A stretch of DNA of 64,000 nucleotides, taken from positions 32,754,536-32,818,535 of the forward strand of contig NC_089593.1 of NCBI RefSeq assembly GCF_019320115.1, in the 5' to 3' direction. Numbering within the stretch: position 1 is the first letter of the stretch; each line of letters begins with the position of its first letter. The DNA comes from Miscanthus floridulus. Taxonomy: Eukaryota > Streptophyta > Magnoliopsida > Poales > Poaceae. Under the pieces are notes generated by a model. That model worked only from the letters and a program-made list of their open reading frames with translations, was not told the DNA's origin and ran no database searches. This document shows, one piece after another, positions 54,566 to 64,000 of the stretch. The position numbers and the translations under genes are program-made.

Positions 54566-56930
54566 ACCGGCGAAGGCAAAGTAAGAATTGAGACACGAAT
54601 CCACATATGTTTCTACCAATCAAGAATTGTAGCATGCCAGGAATCCAAGATTTTTCACCCGCTTGTAATTATAACAAGATTAACCAACAGCAAACACGTT
54701 TAAGCGTCTTGACAAATCGAGGGATGAGACGCACAAATCAAACTAGTAATACATGCTCGATCACAGAGCTTCGTACCATCTCTATCCCGCTGAACTCCGG
54801 TGGGACCAAGGAGAGCAGGCCACCTGCGGCGGGGGCGGCGGCGATGTGGCGGGGAGAATGGGGCCAGAGGAGCAGCGCGAATGCGCTACGGCAATTGATG
54901 CGAGACAGCTTCACCAAGCGGAGAGCATGTAGGCCCAACTGCCAAGTCGACATGGGCCGACTGGGCCTACGTTTATATTCTTTAACGGGAGCCCATTATC
55001 AAATAGGATTTTTCTACTAGCCTGCTGTTTAAGTTACAAAACTCAAAACACCTACGCGGCTCTCTATATCATTCTTAAATGCTACCCTCCGAATGCTTAT
55101 CTAAATTGTTATCAAATATAGCTATCTTTTATTCTGAATTTTTCACTATCAAAAAATAGAAGACGAGAATGACTCTCTAGAGTGCGCGCAAGATATAGAA
55201 AAATTATTGGAGAGTGAAAAGATATAGAAAACGATTTTTATGCAAATGACTTTCTAAATGATGATTTAGAGAGTGAGATAAAGACTCTTGGAGATGCTCT
55301 GATGTGCCTCCTCTTGGGCTTGTGAGCATGTCCCAGAGTATCCAATAATCCTTCCCAATCCGTGATTTTTGGGAAGAATGAAAAAAATTCACCTCCAACA
55401 ACTTTCAAACTCATCTTCTAGTCTTTTGGCACTTGAGAAAAAACCCCACTTGTGCGTAAAGATCCGCAAACTACAAGTCGCACATATCTTTTTTTCCGTG
55501 CATATCGGTCGGTCAATCTAAATGTGTGGGGAAGAATAAATAGTAGGAAAGGGTTCCTGAGGCAAATGTACAAGAGAGAAAGAATATATAAAAAACGGTT
55601 ACGGTAATTTAGAAATAATATAAGATTCCTGATGTAAAATTGTCTTCTATATTTTAGAAGTGGATTATTGGAAACTTTTGGAGATGACCTTCTTTATTCC
55701 TCTCAATACTCTTTTTGGAGTTGCAAAACTCTATATTTTTAGGAAGAAAATATTGGGTACTCTTAGAGATGCTCTTAAGTGATTAAAGCAATTTGATGGT
55801 TTCCATATATCCAGTACTTCAACAACTATTTTGTACTGAGTTGATTTAAATTATTATCGACGTGCTATCTCATACTATCAAACGCTCTCGTGCATCCAAA
55901 TGAGCGTGTGTTTCAGCACATTGGCTCCCAAATGTAGTGTACGTTCTAATGTTTGAACAAATGTACATATATTAAGTCGTCACAAACACAGTTTGAATCT
56001 TGGCGGGATATGTACCATTGCATAGGCGGGCTGATTCATAGCTTGAATCTTGGCAGAAAATGTAGCAGAGGCGGATGTATTCATAGTTTGATCTTGACGG
56101 GAAATATAACAGAGGTGGCTGGAAATATACAGCCGGCTCTGTAAATAGATTTATAGAGGCGACTGTTATTCCTAGCCATCTCTAGAAATAAATTTATAGA
56201 GACAGTTGTAGTGTCCAACCGCCACTGAAAATAAATTTGTAGAGACGGCTATGTTCCGAGCTGCCTCTACAAATCACTGATATAGCATGCTTATTACTTT
56301 CATATTTCAAACTCCAGACATTCGATTGATGTTATTCTAGTTGGGTTAGTTTGAAAGTTTCATCTAGTTTAATAATTTGTGTCGAGATTATTTTAACTGG
56401 AGACGCATTATTCTGTTCAGAACTTTAAATAGATTTTGTACTTAGGGGGGAGTGTTAAAGTTTGTTTTTGGCTTCAGCAATCATTTACCTTCCTTTAAAT
56501 CGACCATACGGTTTAAATCATAGGTCTGGCTTCATCTTTAGGCCCTGTTTATTTCACTGAAATTTGGCTTATGCTGATGCTTATGTTAATTTGTTGTGAG
56601 AGAAAAACAGTGTTCGTACGCTGAAAAATACTACTGAATTAGTTAAGCATGACGTGGCATGAACTGTACACATTGGCGCACACATGAGGATACGACGGGA
56701 ATTATCGATGTGCTGGCCAATCCTATGTTTAGGTCCCCGATCTTGCATTATTGCTCCTTTAACTAGATTCAATGTACCCACGTGCCAATACAAATAGTGA
56801 TGGGTTTCCAAACAAAGAACAAGTAGGAAACGACTATGATGCCTGCGGACCGGGTACGGACTTGCTGTGCTGCCAATGGCAAGCAATGACCATATACAGC
56901 AACTTGTGAACATATAATCGAGACGTGATT
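54566..56930. other. Intergenic stretch with MITE and CACTA scraps
   Basis: I find no gene I can support. ACTCTTGGAGATGCTCT at 55286 and ACTCTTAGAGATGCTCT at 55758 resemble GAGCATCTCCAA-type MITE ends. 56100-56270 has alternating AGAGGCGGCT-like and GCCGCCTCT-like words, a CACTA-type subterminal pattern without visible termini. 56540-56640 resembles one end of a TTATTTCA/AGAGAAAAACA-type grass MITE. A GC-rich island at 54780-54960 has open frames on both strands. Confidence 0.4.
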
Positions 56931-59007
56931 TGTAACGCCCAAAAAAAAAAGAAAAAAAGAGAGAGAGAGAGCTAGATGGGCCTAGGCCCATCTGCTGGTG
57001 CCGCCTCCCCATTTTCTCCTCCCTCTCCTGGCCGCCACCCCTTTCTCCTTTCCTCTCCTGGCCGCACCTTCTTCTTTCTTCTTGCAAATGTTTCCCGTGG
57101 ATCTCTTGCTCTAGAGCCTAAATCAAGAAGAAAAGTTGGGGAACAGTTTAGGGAGCAGGGGAGGAGCAGGGAGAGGTGTGGATTGGAGTTCTCCCACCGT
57201 TCTCCTTGCGGGATCTTCAAGGGAACCCTAGGTGAGACTTGAGTTTATGTAAAGTGCAAGTTTTAGAGGTGTTCTGGATGCCTAATAGTCGAGGAGGAGA
57301 AGGGATTAGAGCAGGGTTTAAGGGATGTTTTCGTTTTGGTCATGCAGTGGGTGGACAGGCAATTAGGGTTTCAGTGTTTTCCTTCTCTCCCTGTACAGCT
57401 GTAGATCGGTCTGTTTTTGAGGTATTTACTGGCCGAATTAGGGGATTTCATATGAACGGAAGTTGTAGGGCATTTGAAGACCTTTCCAACGAGTATTTAA
57501 GCTTAATTTTTCGTTGAGCATAGCAAAAGTTATGGCTTTCTGAATGTTGCCAATGGTTACTGCAGTTCTATTAGGTCGGGGTCCGTTTCGAACTCCAGTT
57601 TTCAGCATCGTTTTAGAAGTTTTCGAGGCCATTTTGGTCCAGGGCGCTATGGAGTATTTTGTAGTACTTTGTATGAACTTTTCATTGAGTATTTAAACTC
57701 TGTTTTAGGATCAACGGCTTGGGAGGTATGGTTTTCTGAAGACAGAGTTGCTGCTCTAGAAACTCAGAGTAGTCTGTTGCTTTGTAGGCTGCATTAAAAA
57801 TAGTAGATGTTGAAATTTTAATTTCTGCTGAATACCAAGGTTGTAGCTTATTCAGTGTAGATGCTTGTTAGCTATTTATTTGTTATCACAACTGCTACGG
57901 TTTCAGAGTTACAAAAAAAAAAAGAACGAGCAGCACTGCTGCTGTTTATCGGGGTCAAGTGGGGGGTTGTTTTCATCGATTGCTTGTTCGGACGTAGGGC
58001 CGTTTTGTTGATTGTTTACAAGTGTTATTCGGGGTATTTGTACTGAGTTCTTTGTTTTAAAACAGGTGGTAGTGCCTCGGATCGCCCCTAGTCCTTTTTG
58101 ACCTTCTTCGGTAAAAAGGCAAGTGAATGTAGCAGTGGTTCGCTACTGTTTTGACTTGTTATCTTTACCACCTACACCACAATGTTCGGAACCATGTCAT
58201 AACAACTGTGAACTGAACCTTTCTGATGTTCCTCTCTCAATCGTAATTGGATGCATTATTTCTTTATATATGGTGTGGTTGTGATGCACTGATGCTAGCA
58301 CGGTTCATGTGGTCAAATCACATGGCTTTGGAGAAGGTGAAGTTATATTGCTATTATTGTAGCATGTCATATGCATTGCATCATTCGAATGCATTGGAAG
58401 TTATATCGTTGACCTATGGTCACGACCGTACCGGTACAGCATCATGGGATGCAGCTCCATACCTTGTTGGGTATGCAGGCAGGAGTCATTTGCATTGCAC
58501 TCATATGCATTTATGAAACATATTTGAAGTGACATGACCTTGCTAATATAATATTGAAGGTGTATCACCTCTCTGTGGTTTTATTTGGAGGTGTTCTTTA
58601 CATTGGTTTTATATGTTGCTTATTCAGAGATGGAATCCTTTACTAAATCGCTGCTTAACACAACTTGTGATTTGAATAGCTCAAAAAAAATATAAATTTT
58701 ACTTGCTGAGATGTTTTCATCTCACCCTTGCATTATTCTTCCCAGGTACTTGATAGTTGCTCGGATGGGAAGGGAGCTAGCTGCACGTTTCACACACCTT
58801 CATTTGGAGACTATTCCGTAAACTTAATAACGTAGTTGTGATAATTAGTTTTTGTGGATGTTTATTTTATGCTAGTGTGGTCTATATGTGTCTTATCTTT
58901 GTTCTCACCTCCGTGTTGCTTATATTTACAAAGGAGGTGCTGCCGTTTTTTTATTTAGTATGTCCAACTAGTGTTTGTGTTGTTTAGTAGCACCCTGGGG
59001 TGTTACA
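56931..59007. mobile_element. 2.1 kb solo LTR
   Basis: The unit starts TGTAACGCCC and ends CTGGGGTGTTACA, with a perfect 5 bp target duplication TGATT (56926-56930 and 59008-59012). No primer site, coding region or second LTR is present, so it is a solo LTR left by recombination between the two LTRs of a gypsy-type element. The start-end words match the small solo LTR at 39608, but the bodies differ. Several open frames of 60-92 residues inside it are not genes. Confidence 0.88.
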
Positions 59008-59012
59008 TGATT

Positions 59013-60588
59013 CTTCTTTAACTTTGTATTGCATATTTAACACTCCAGTTGATCTCAATAAAAGAATCTAAACTGCAATATAGATTCCATCGAGTACCAA
59101 GGGAGTTGAGGCTCCAACTCTTACCACTGTAGTGCTTAGTGAAATCATTTGGTGATTTGTGTAGGTGATTTGTGAAGTGCTTAGGCTAGTTAGATCACCA
59201 CTAAAAAGGCTTGCTCTAGATTTAGGCCTAGTTGGTGAGGTTTGCATACCTCTTGCTCATTCAGTGGTTACGATCAATAAGAGTTAAGGTTTTATTTCAA
59301 GATCAATCAGAGTTGAGGTTTGCGTACCTCTTGGTAGTTCGCGAATTTTATATAATTTATTCTGATAAAGTTTGAGATCAATCAGAGTTAAGACTTTATA
59401 TCAAGATCAGTTTCAGCAAGTGTACAGTGTTAGTGTAAACTGTACAGTGTTAGTTTAAATTTTCTTTTTAGCTTTCACATTCATTGACTCCGTGTAATTG
59501 CCTGTCTTAATGTCAGTAGATCCTATAATTTGATTCACATAACAATGCCTTTTATTTTGGTTTTTAGTGCATCGTCATGCGATGGTTTTATTTGCATGGG
59601 CTCTAATATATAGAAACTGAATTGAATTTGCATTGTGGTGGTAGATTGCCGAGTTTCGTCCATAGATTAGTTCGTCCAAAGGATCGTCCATATATAGACA
59701 CACGTTACGTCCCAACTCGGTGTTCGGCAACGCCTATCATTCAAGCACTAACTGTAGCGACGAGTATTATGTATGCAAGTTGCCAAATTGCTTGCTGTCC
59801 GGTTTCTTCAACTAGGTTTGTGTTGTGTAGACTGGACTTACCATTCCATCTCCACAGATCACAAGTTTGTTGAAAAGCCTGCATACTGGGGAAATAAAGG
59901 AGTCTCTGTTCATGAGCACTTCATTGTATTTTCGCGGTATTTTAAAACTAGCTAGGTGCCTAGGTTCCGTTAGTTTCACAAGGGCCATGGCCTACCTAGA
60001 GATGGCGGAAGTCCATGTTGTCCACAGTTTACACGAGATTAGTTACAGATTCAGACATTACACGTACACATGCTGCAAAGCAAAGCGGGAAAGGCATGCG
60101 TTTACACTTGTACACACAAGACCATGTTGAACACCAGATCTGCATCTGCTGACCGGCAAGACCATGTTGAATAGTGAGTCAGTTTATGATGCTGGTCGAA
60201 GTATGCCAGGCCGCCAGGGTCTAGGTTTCCACGTCAAGCTGCTTGGCACCATTCGCATGTCGACAACGATTGCGTGAGTTCCATCGTGAATCAGGGGGCA
60301 GCAACCTCCAATTTTCTAGTCCCAATTTGGCAGTTTCCCATGCGTGATTGGCAACTTGGCATTGTGTACAGGGACGTTATAGAGCAATAATACACGTTCA
60401 CCACATAGAGTTGCAAGAGAAATTTTAAGTGAAGTCCAAGATTTGTCCGTCTGCGCTGGTCCGTGGAAAATAGGCATGTTTTGTGAATCATTCTGGGACC
60501 AAACACTACAGCCAAATCGCCAGCGTTAATGTCAGTCAAGTAGCAGACGATGAGCAAGCCTATGCGTTCGTGGCCTCACCGGTCCGAT
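59013..60588. other. Intergenic DNA, no gene seen
   Basis: A local duplication with GTTTGC(A/G)TACCTCTTG and GATCAAT(C/A)AGAGTTAAGG words spans 59230-59400. Open frames at 59622-60130 overlap each other in different registers and carry no recognisable domain. Confidence 0.4.
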
Positions 60589-60885
60589 ATGGCGGCGAGA
60601 GGAGCGTCGGCAGCGAAGAGGATGACCGGCAGGTCACCGGCATTCCTCTTACTCATCCTCACTCTGGTCCTCTTGATGACGGCGCTACATGCGGTGTCCA
60701 CCATAGCTTCGCCAGGGAATTGGTACAAGACGTACAGCCGCGCCTCACCGCAGCAATGTTGCTTAGGAATGGAATGTTCAGATCCTGTCCCTTGCCCTCC
60801 TACAGCTGCCTTTGCCACAATAGAGCCTCCCTTTGAATCTCTCATAACTTTTCTAGATATGGAAGATGGGAACGAGGGGCTCTAG
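60589..60885 (+). CDS. Putative small secreted Cys-containing protein
   Basis: The 98-residue frame from ATG 60589 opens with a basic stretch (MAARGASAAKRMTGRSPA) and a strong hydrophobic core (FLLLILTLVLLMTALHAVS), consistent with a signal peptide. An upstream in-frame ATG at 60550 would put 13 polar residues ahead of it and is less likely. The mature part has four cysteines (QQCCLGMEC, then VPCPPTAAF) and an acidic tail. The family is unknown to me. The order H--ST--SP--W and C...CPP echoes the peptide at 28428. No clear TATA box is visible, so expression is uncertain. Confidence 0.45.
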   Translation: MAARGASAAKRMTGRSPAFLLLILTLVLLMTALHAVSTIASPGNWYKTYSRASPQQCCLGMECSDPVPCPPTAAFATIEPPFESLITFLDMEDGNEGL

Positions 60886-61929
60886 GGTTTGAAAATGATT
60901 TGAGCCACTTAAGTCTCTCTGTTAATTGTTTCTGTAGTGTTCGCTCCTGGGTTTTAGTTAGCACTAAGATATATATAATAGCAACTCGTCAAAAAATATG
61001 CCAACGTATTACTCGTACTCGATCAAAGGACGGCACGCATGTGGCTGTGTCTTTTCTGCCGGGTATTGTTTGTCTTTATGTAATCACAATAATAGATACA
61101 GTCTTTTGTAATGTATTGCTGAAGTTATATTTGAATATTATGATTTACCTTTAATTAAATTAAAAATAGTATGGCTCAGCATTATGTGAATGTATTGATT
61201 GGATATGTGTGTGTTTGTATTGGAACGGTTGTATATATATATTTTCTAGAACACGATATAACGTGGATATATGAATCCATAAAAGATATATGTGTTTCAC
61301 TTATGCCTAAATATGTCCAAGACATCCAACCCAAACGTAGCATTGTAGACATTCTCTTTAGCCTCCTTAGCCCTGCTGCGCGGTGTTCGTGCCATGAGTC
61401 CTGCGGTGATTGAGCTTGCAAAAACGACCCCCTCTCCTCCCCAAGGTTCCCATTGTGGCTTGAGAAAGTTAGGGCCATGATCGTGATCAATGCCGCGGTG
61501 GCCATGCCTTGTCATTCTCATGGGATGACCCCGTTGAAAAATGAGGTAATTTCCAGATTAATACCAGAATATAAATCATGACAATCTCATAAACTAGCAT
61601 GTAGAGCCCTAACATACTAGTTAGATTGGACAAGATTAGCAGCGACATAACGAAGATTATCATGATCAACATAGCATGGCAAACGACCTCAATAGATTGG
61701 ATCACGTGGTGTGTACCTTTCGTTTGTAAGGGAAGACGGCTGTCATGCGCCCAATGTGGCCCCCTTTGATAACTGGCCTAGCGGGACGAGCGAGACTCAG
61801 CGCACGGCGATGTCAGGCCTGCGGCGCCTCCTACGAGTGGCTAGAGGAGGGGGCGGCGCGACTAGAGGAGGGCGCGGCCAAGGCGAGCAGCCATCGCCTT
61901 GGGCAAACCCCGCAACCGGGATGGATTAG
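60886..61929. other. Intergenic DNA, no gene seen
   Basis: This stretch holds AT-rich DNA and a short GC-rich island at 61780-61925. The frames in it are short, overlapping and on both strands. Confidence 0.4.
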
Positions 61930-62187
61930 AGTAAAATAGTAACCGTAAGAGGTTTGCTTAGGAAAAATAGAGTGAGATTTTGTTAGGAAAATAAATAGTT
62001 ACTTGTTATGAAAGCAGTCCAAATCTATAAGGACTCTTTCAATTAAATTAGATTGCTTAAGGATCAAGTCTCCCAGGACTATAAATAAAGGGCTATGTAA
62101 TCATTCGATCTTAAGCAAGAGAAATAATCTATTCCCTATCCCTCTCTTCTATCTCTCTAACGCCGACCCCCGCCCCTGCCACCCTCA
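61930..62187 (+). repeat. LTR-like promoter fragment, probably copia
   Basis: The sequence CCAGGACTATAAATAAAGGG with a TATA box at 62080 leads to TGTAATCATTCGATCTTAAGC and AATAATCTATTCCCTATCCC, the style of LTR transcription starts in grass copia elements. The CACTA element at 62188 is inserted at its right. LTR edges were not found, so the class is tentative. Confidence 0.4.
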
Positions 62188-62586
62188 CACTACTAGAAAT
62201 ATCCACAATGTTAACGACGATTCCGAAACTGCCGTAGAAGATCGCTTTTTATAACGAATATTTATATTTCATCATAGATCAGTGGTGACGATCCTCAAAC
62301 CCTCCCTATCTATGAAAAAATCAGATATCGTCACAAGAAACGTCATAGAAGAGCACATGGTTTCATCACAGATCACTCGCGTGACTCATCTGTGACGATC
62401 TTCTTTAATACTGTGATGAACATGGCTTCATCATTGAACTAACTACACATCTGTGACGAACAATATTTGATTTGTAATGAACGACGCTTCATCATAGATC
62501 TCTATAGGTACTTTCTCCATCCGACGTGTACCTGTGGGACCAGCAGTTACTCATTCGTGATGGTTGCAATTCGTCATAAAAGTCTC

Positions 62587-62975
62587 CGCTCGATCCTTTC
62601 TCCATGCGACGTGTACCTGTGGGACCCTTCTCCATCCGACCTGTGGGACCCGACGGCTTACGTGTCACGTGTACCTATGGGGCCTTTCTCCATCTCCATA
62701 TGACCGGTGGGACCCGACGGCTTGCGTGTTAGTTGTGCTTGTGGACCCTTCTCCATCTGACTTGTGGGACCCGATAGCACCTTTCTCCATCTCTATCCGA
62801 CCTGTGGGACCCGACGGCTTACGTGTCACGTGTACCTGTAGGACCCTTCTCCATCTCCATCCGACCTGTGGGACCCGATGGCTTACATGTCACGTGCACC
62901 TATGGGACCTTTCTCTATCTCCATCTGACCTGTGGGACCCGATGGCTTGCGTGTCACTTGTTGCCGCCAGGGTTT
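62587..62975. repeat. Minisatellite in the CACTA element
   Basis: Six or so variable units of roughly 50-90 bp combine CCTTTCTCCATC, GACCTGTGGGACCCGACGGC and TTACGTGTCACGTGTACCTG. All three forward frames stay open over parts of it because of the period, giving false proteins of 78-137 residues. Confidence 0.85.
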
Positions 62976-63004
62976 AATAAATTTAAATTCAAAAAAAACC
63001 ATGA

Positions 63005-63070
63005 GACCTGGGAGTCGAACCCAAGACCCAGAGTAAGGAATAGACTGTCTTCACCATTGCGCTACACGCC
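63005..63070 (-). other. tRNA-like cassette in the CACTA element
   Basis: On the minus strand it reads GTGTAGCGCAATGGTGAAGA (A-box-like), a central CAGTCTATTCCTTACTCTGG, and a B-box/T-arm CTTGGGTTCGACTCCCAG. Size and box spacing fit a tRNA-derived unit. Anticodon and cloverleaf cannot be confirmed by eye. Confidence 0.55.
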
Positions 63071-63760
63071 TGGTTGTGTTGACATGTCTTTGGAGCCCTC
63101 ATTGTAGTATATGTTCTCTGTGTGGACAGGTTGACCTATATATTGGATATATCCCCTACAAGTGAAAACAAATCTGTGCAGATTTGGTTAGGCCAATGAT
63201 GATGAAAAGAACTAGGAGGTGGCACTGGTTGGTTTTCTGCATATCTTCAGTGTTCTTACTCTAAATGCCTGTGTGCAACTAGGCCTGTCAGTTGTCAAGT
63301 GCTTGCTTGATTATACCAATCTGTCAAGGCAAACAAACAGGCCCTTCGCTTCTACGTTAAACTATTTTTTCTGTCTAGTGCTTGCTTGATTCTACATTTT
63401 TGTTTCATATGCCCCAGTGCCACCAGTGAGTCCTTATGGTATTTTGAACTTGTAATATATCTAAGGCCACATTTCTATGCCAATGATGTCTACATGGCTG
63501 TTGGATGTATTAGGATACAGCTCATATGTTTGCTTTCTGCGTCTTCTCCTTGTTGACAACCAAGTTATCCATTTGGTTCTAAACAAGAGGAAGGCATTGA
63601 AAGCTAATCAATGCTTTGTGTCCATCATTCACATGACTGAGGCCACTAATGTTTAAGCTACACATGTTGCTACTGATGCCAATGATGATCACTACCACTT
63701 GTGCACTGACATTCTACTTGTGAAAACTGAGGCAGCCTATTTGGGTTGTGCAAATTTGAG

Positions 63761-64000
63761 ATGAGTCAACCCTGCTATGTTGTGTTCAATGGCCATGAGC
63801 CAAGAGTTTACTACAACTGGCCTGACTACCAGGAACAAGTTCATAGGTTTCGTGGTGCTTGTTATAAAAAGTACAAGTCCTATGAAGATGGAGTTGCTGC
63901 CTTCAAGTCAAGAACCAACTCAAATCCACCCTTAGCTCCTGATGATGACTTCTGTCTTCAAAACCCAACAGCTGCTCAACCCTCTTTCTCCTTCAAAATT
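63761..64000 (+). CDS. RNase H1 hybrid-binding (viroplasmin-like) domain protein, partial
   Basis: From ATG 63761 an unbroken frame of 80 codons runs off the right edge. It reads MSQPCYVVFNGHEPRVYYNW, then a Y-EQV helix start, HRFRGACYKKYKSYEDGVAA and FKS, which is the complete small hybrid-binding fold of the RNase H1 N terminus. A low-complexity Asn/Pro/Asp linker (SNPPLAPDDDF) follows. The domain binds RNA/DNA hybrids or double-stranded RNA in known family members. Whether an RNase H catalytic domain follows cannot be seen. It belongs to the CACTA element that starts at 62188, and unlike the copy at 22815 it has no stop or shift. Confidence 0.78.
   Translation, partial: MSQPCYVVFNGHEPRVYYNWPDYQEQVHRFRGACYKKYKSYEDGVAAFKSRTNSNPPLAPDDDFCLQNPTAAQPSFSFKI

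Larger units (their letters stand above)
62188..64000 (+). mobile_element. Left end of another CACTA element, continuing off the window
   Basis: The end CACTACTAGAAATATCCAC is followed by alternating TCATCATAGATC / GATCTGTGACGA-type words (62210-62580), the subterminal array. A minisatellite, a tRNA-like cassette and the start of a hybrid-binding-domain gene follow. The right end and the target duplication partner of TCA (62185-62187) lie beyond the window. Confidence 0.8.

Noticed and set aside
54607..55020. 137-residue plus-strand frame and a 71-residue minus-strand frame with an Arg/Leu-rich start
   Set aside because: No domain or start context I can defend. The minus-strand frame could be an organelle-targeting first exon, but nothing downstream supports it.
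57239..57517. 92-residue frame and neighbours at 56972-57242
   Set aside because: They lie inside the solo LTR with target duplication TGATT and are not conserved protein.
62467..63107. Three forward frames of 78-137 residues with CTCGT/TCGT-type repeats
   Set aside because: They read through a minisatellite whose period keeps several frames open; the DNA lies within a CACTA element.

Overview
This window is nuclear DNA from a grass (Poaceae), probably a panicoid such as sorghum, sugarcane or millet. The evidence is the mixture of grass-type CACTA transposons (subterminal GCCGAGTGC and ACCGGCAGTGAT repeats), Stowaway and Tourist-like MITEs, gypsy elements with several layers of nesting, and a receptor-like protein (RLP) resistance-type gene beside a G-type-lectin receptor kinase. 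The species is inferred, not proven. Only one long gene looks intact: the leucine-rich-repeat RLP at 32643-35642. Two short secreted-peptide genes (28428-28604 and 60589-60885) and the start of a transposon-borne protein at the right edge (63761 onward) are also open. Almost everything else is transposon sequence or gene debris.

Layout. 1-6141: old minus-strand gypsy-type LTR retrotransposon pieces, with two related LTRs lying next to each other and a separate element whose gag is fused to reverse transcriptase by deletion. 6157-7808: a complete non-autonomous CACTA element with target duplication AAC. 8012-8335: an orphan copy of the RLP upstream region. 9624-9868: a PIF/Harbinger MITE. 12035-28093: a complete 16 kb CACTA element (target duplication AAA), itself inside a MITE, carrying a decayed TNP2 transposase, an unknown accessory protein, an RNase H1-type hybrid-binding (viroplasmin-like) protein, a Ptta/En-Spm transposase plus ULP1-like protease unit, and a hAT MITE. 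28428: small secreted peptide. 29770-32080: remnant of another CACTA family. 32265-36860: RLP gene with its flanks. 37070-38986: broken S-domain receptor kinase. 39321-40064: non-autonomous CACTA with a solo LTR inside. 42845-54560: a second RLP copy reduced to its C terminus and 3' flank and blown apart by a nest: PIF/Harbinger element (43630-51332) holding a chromovirus (44218-50295) holding a hAT element (49595-50200), then a long-TIR element (52132-53889). 56931-59007: solo LTR. 62188 to the right edge: the start of another CACTA element.

The features most worth a second look are in the CACTA elements. Two different families in the window encode the RNase H1 N-terminal hybrid-binding fold. 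Three families carry tRNA-like cassettes with A-box and B-box. The large element repeats its transposase-binding-type arrays internally, each just upstream of a TATA box, as if every transcription unit had its own element-controlled promoter. The host part is an exploded tandem RLP cluster that can be pieced together from matching promoter and 3' flank fragments. All coordinates of repeats come from reading and hand alignment, so edges of decayed pieces are approximate; edges with target-site duplications are exact.
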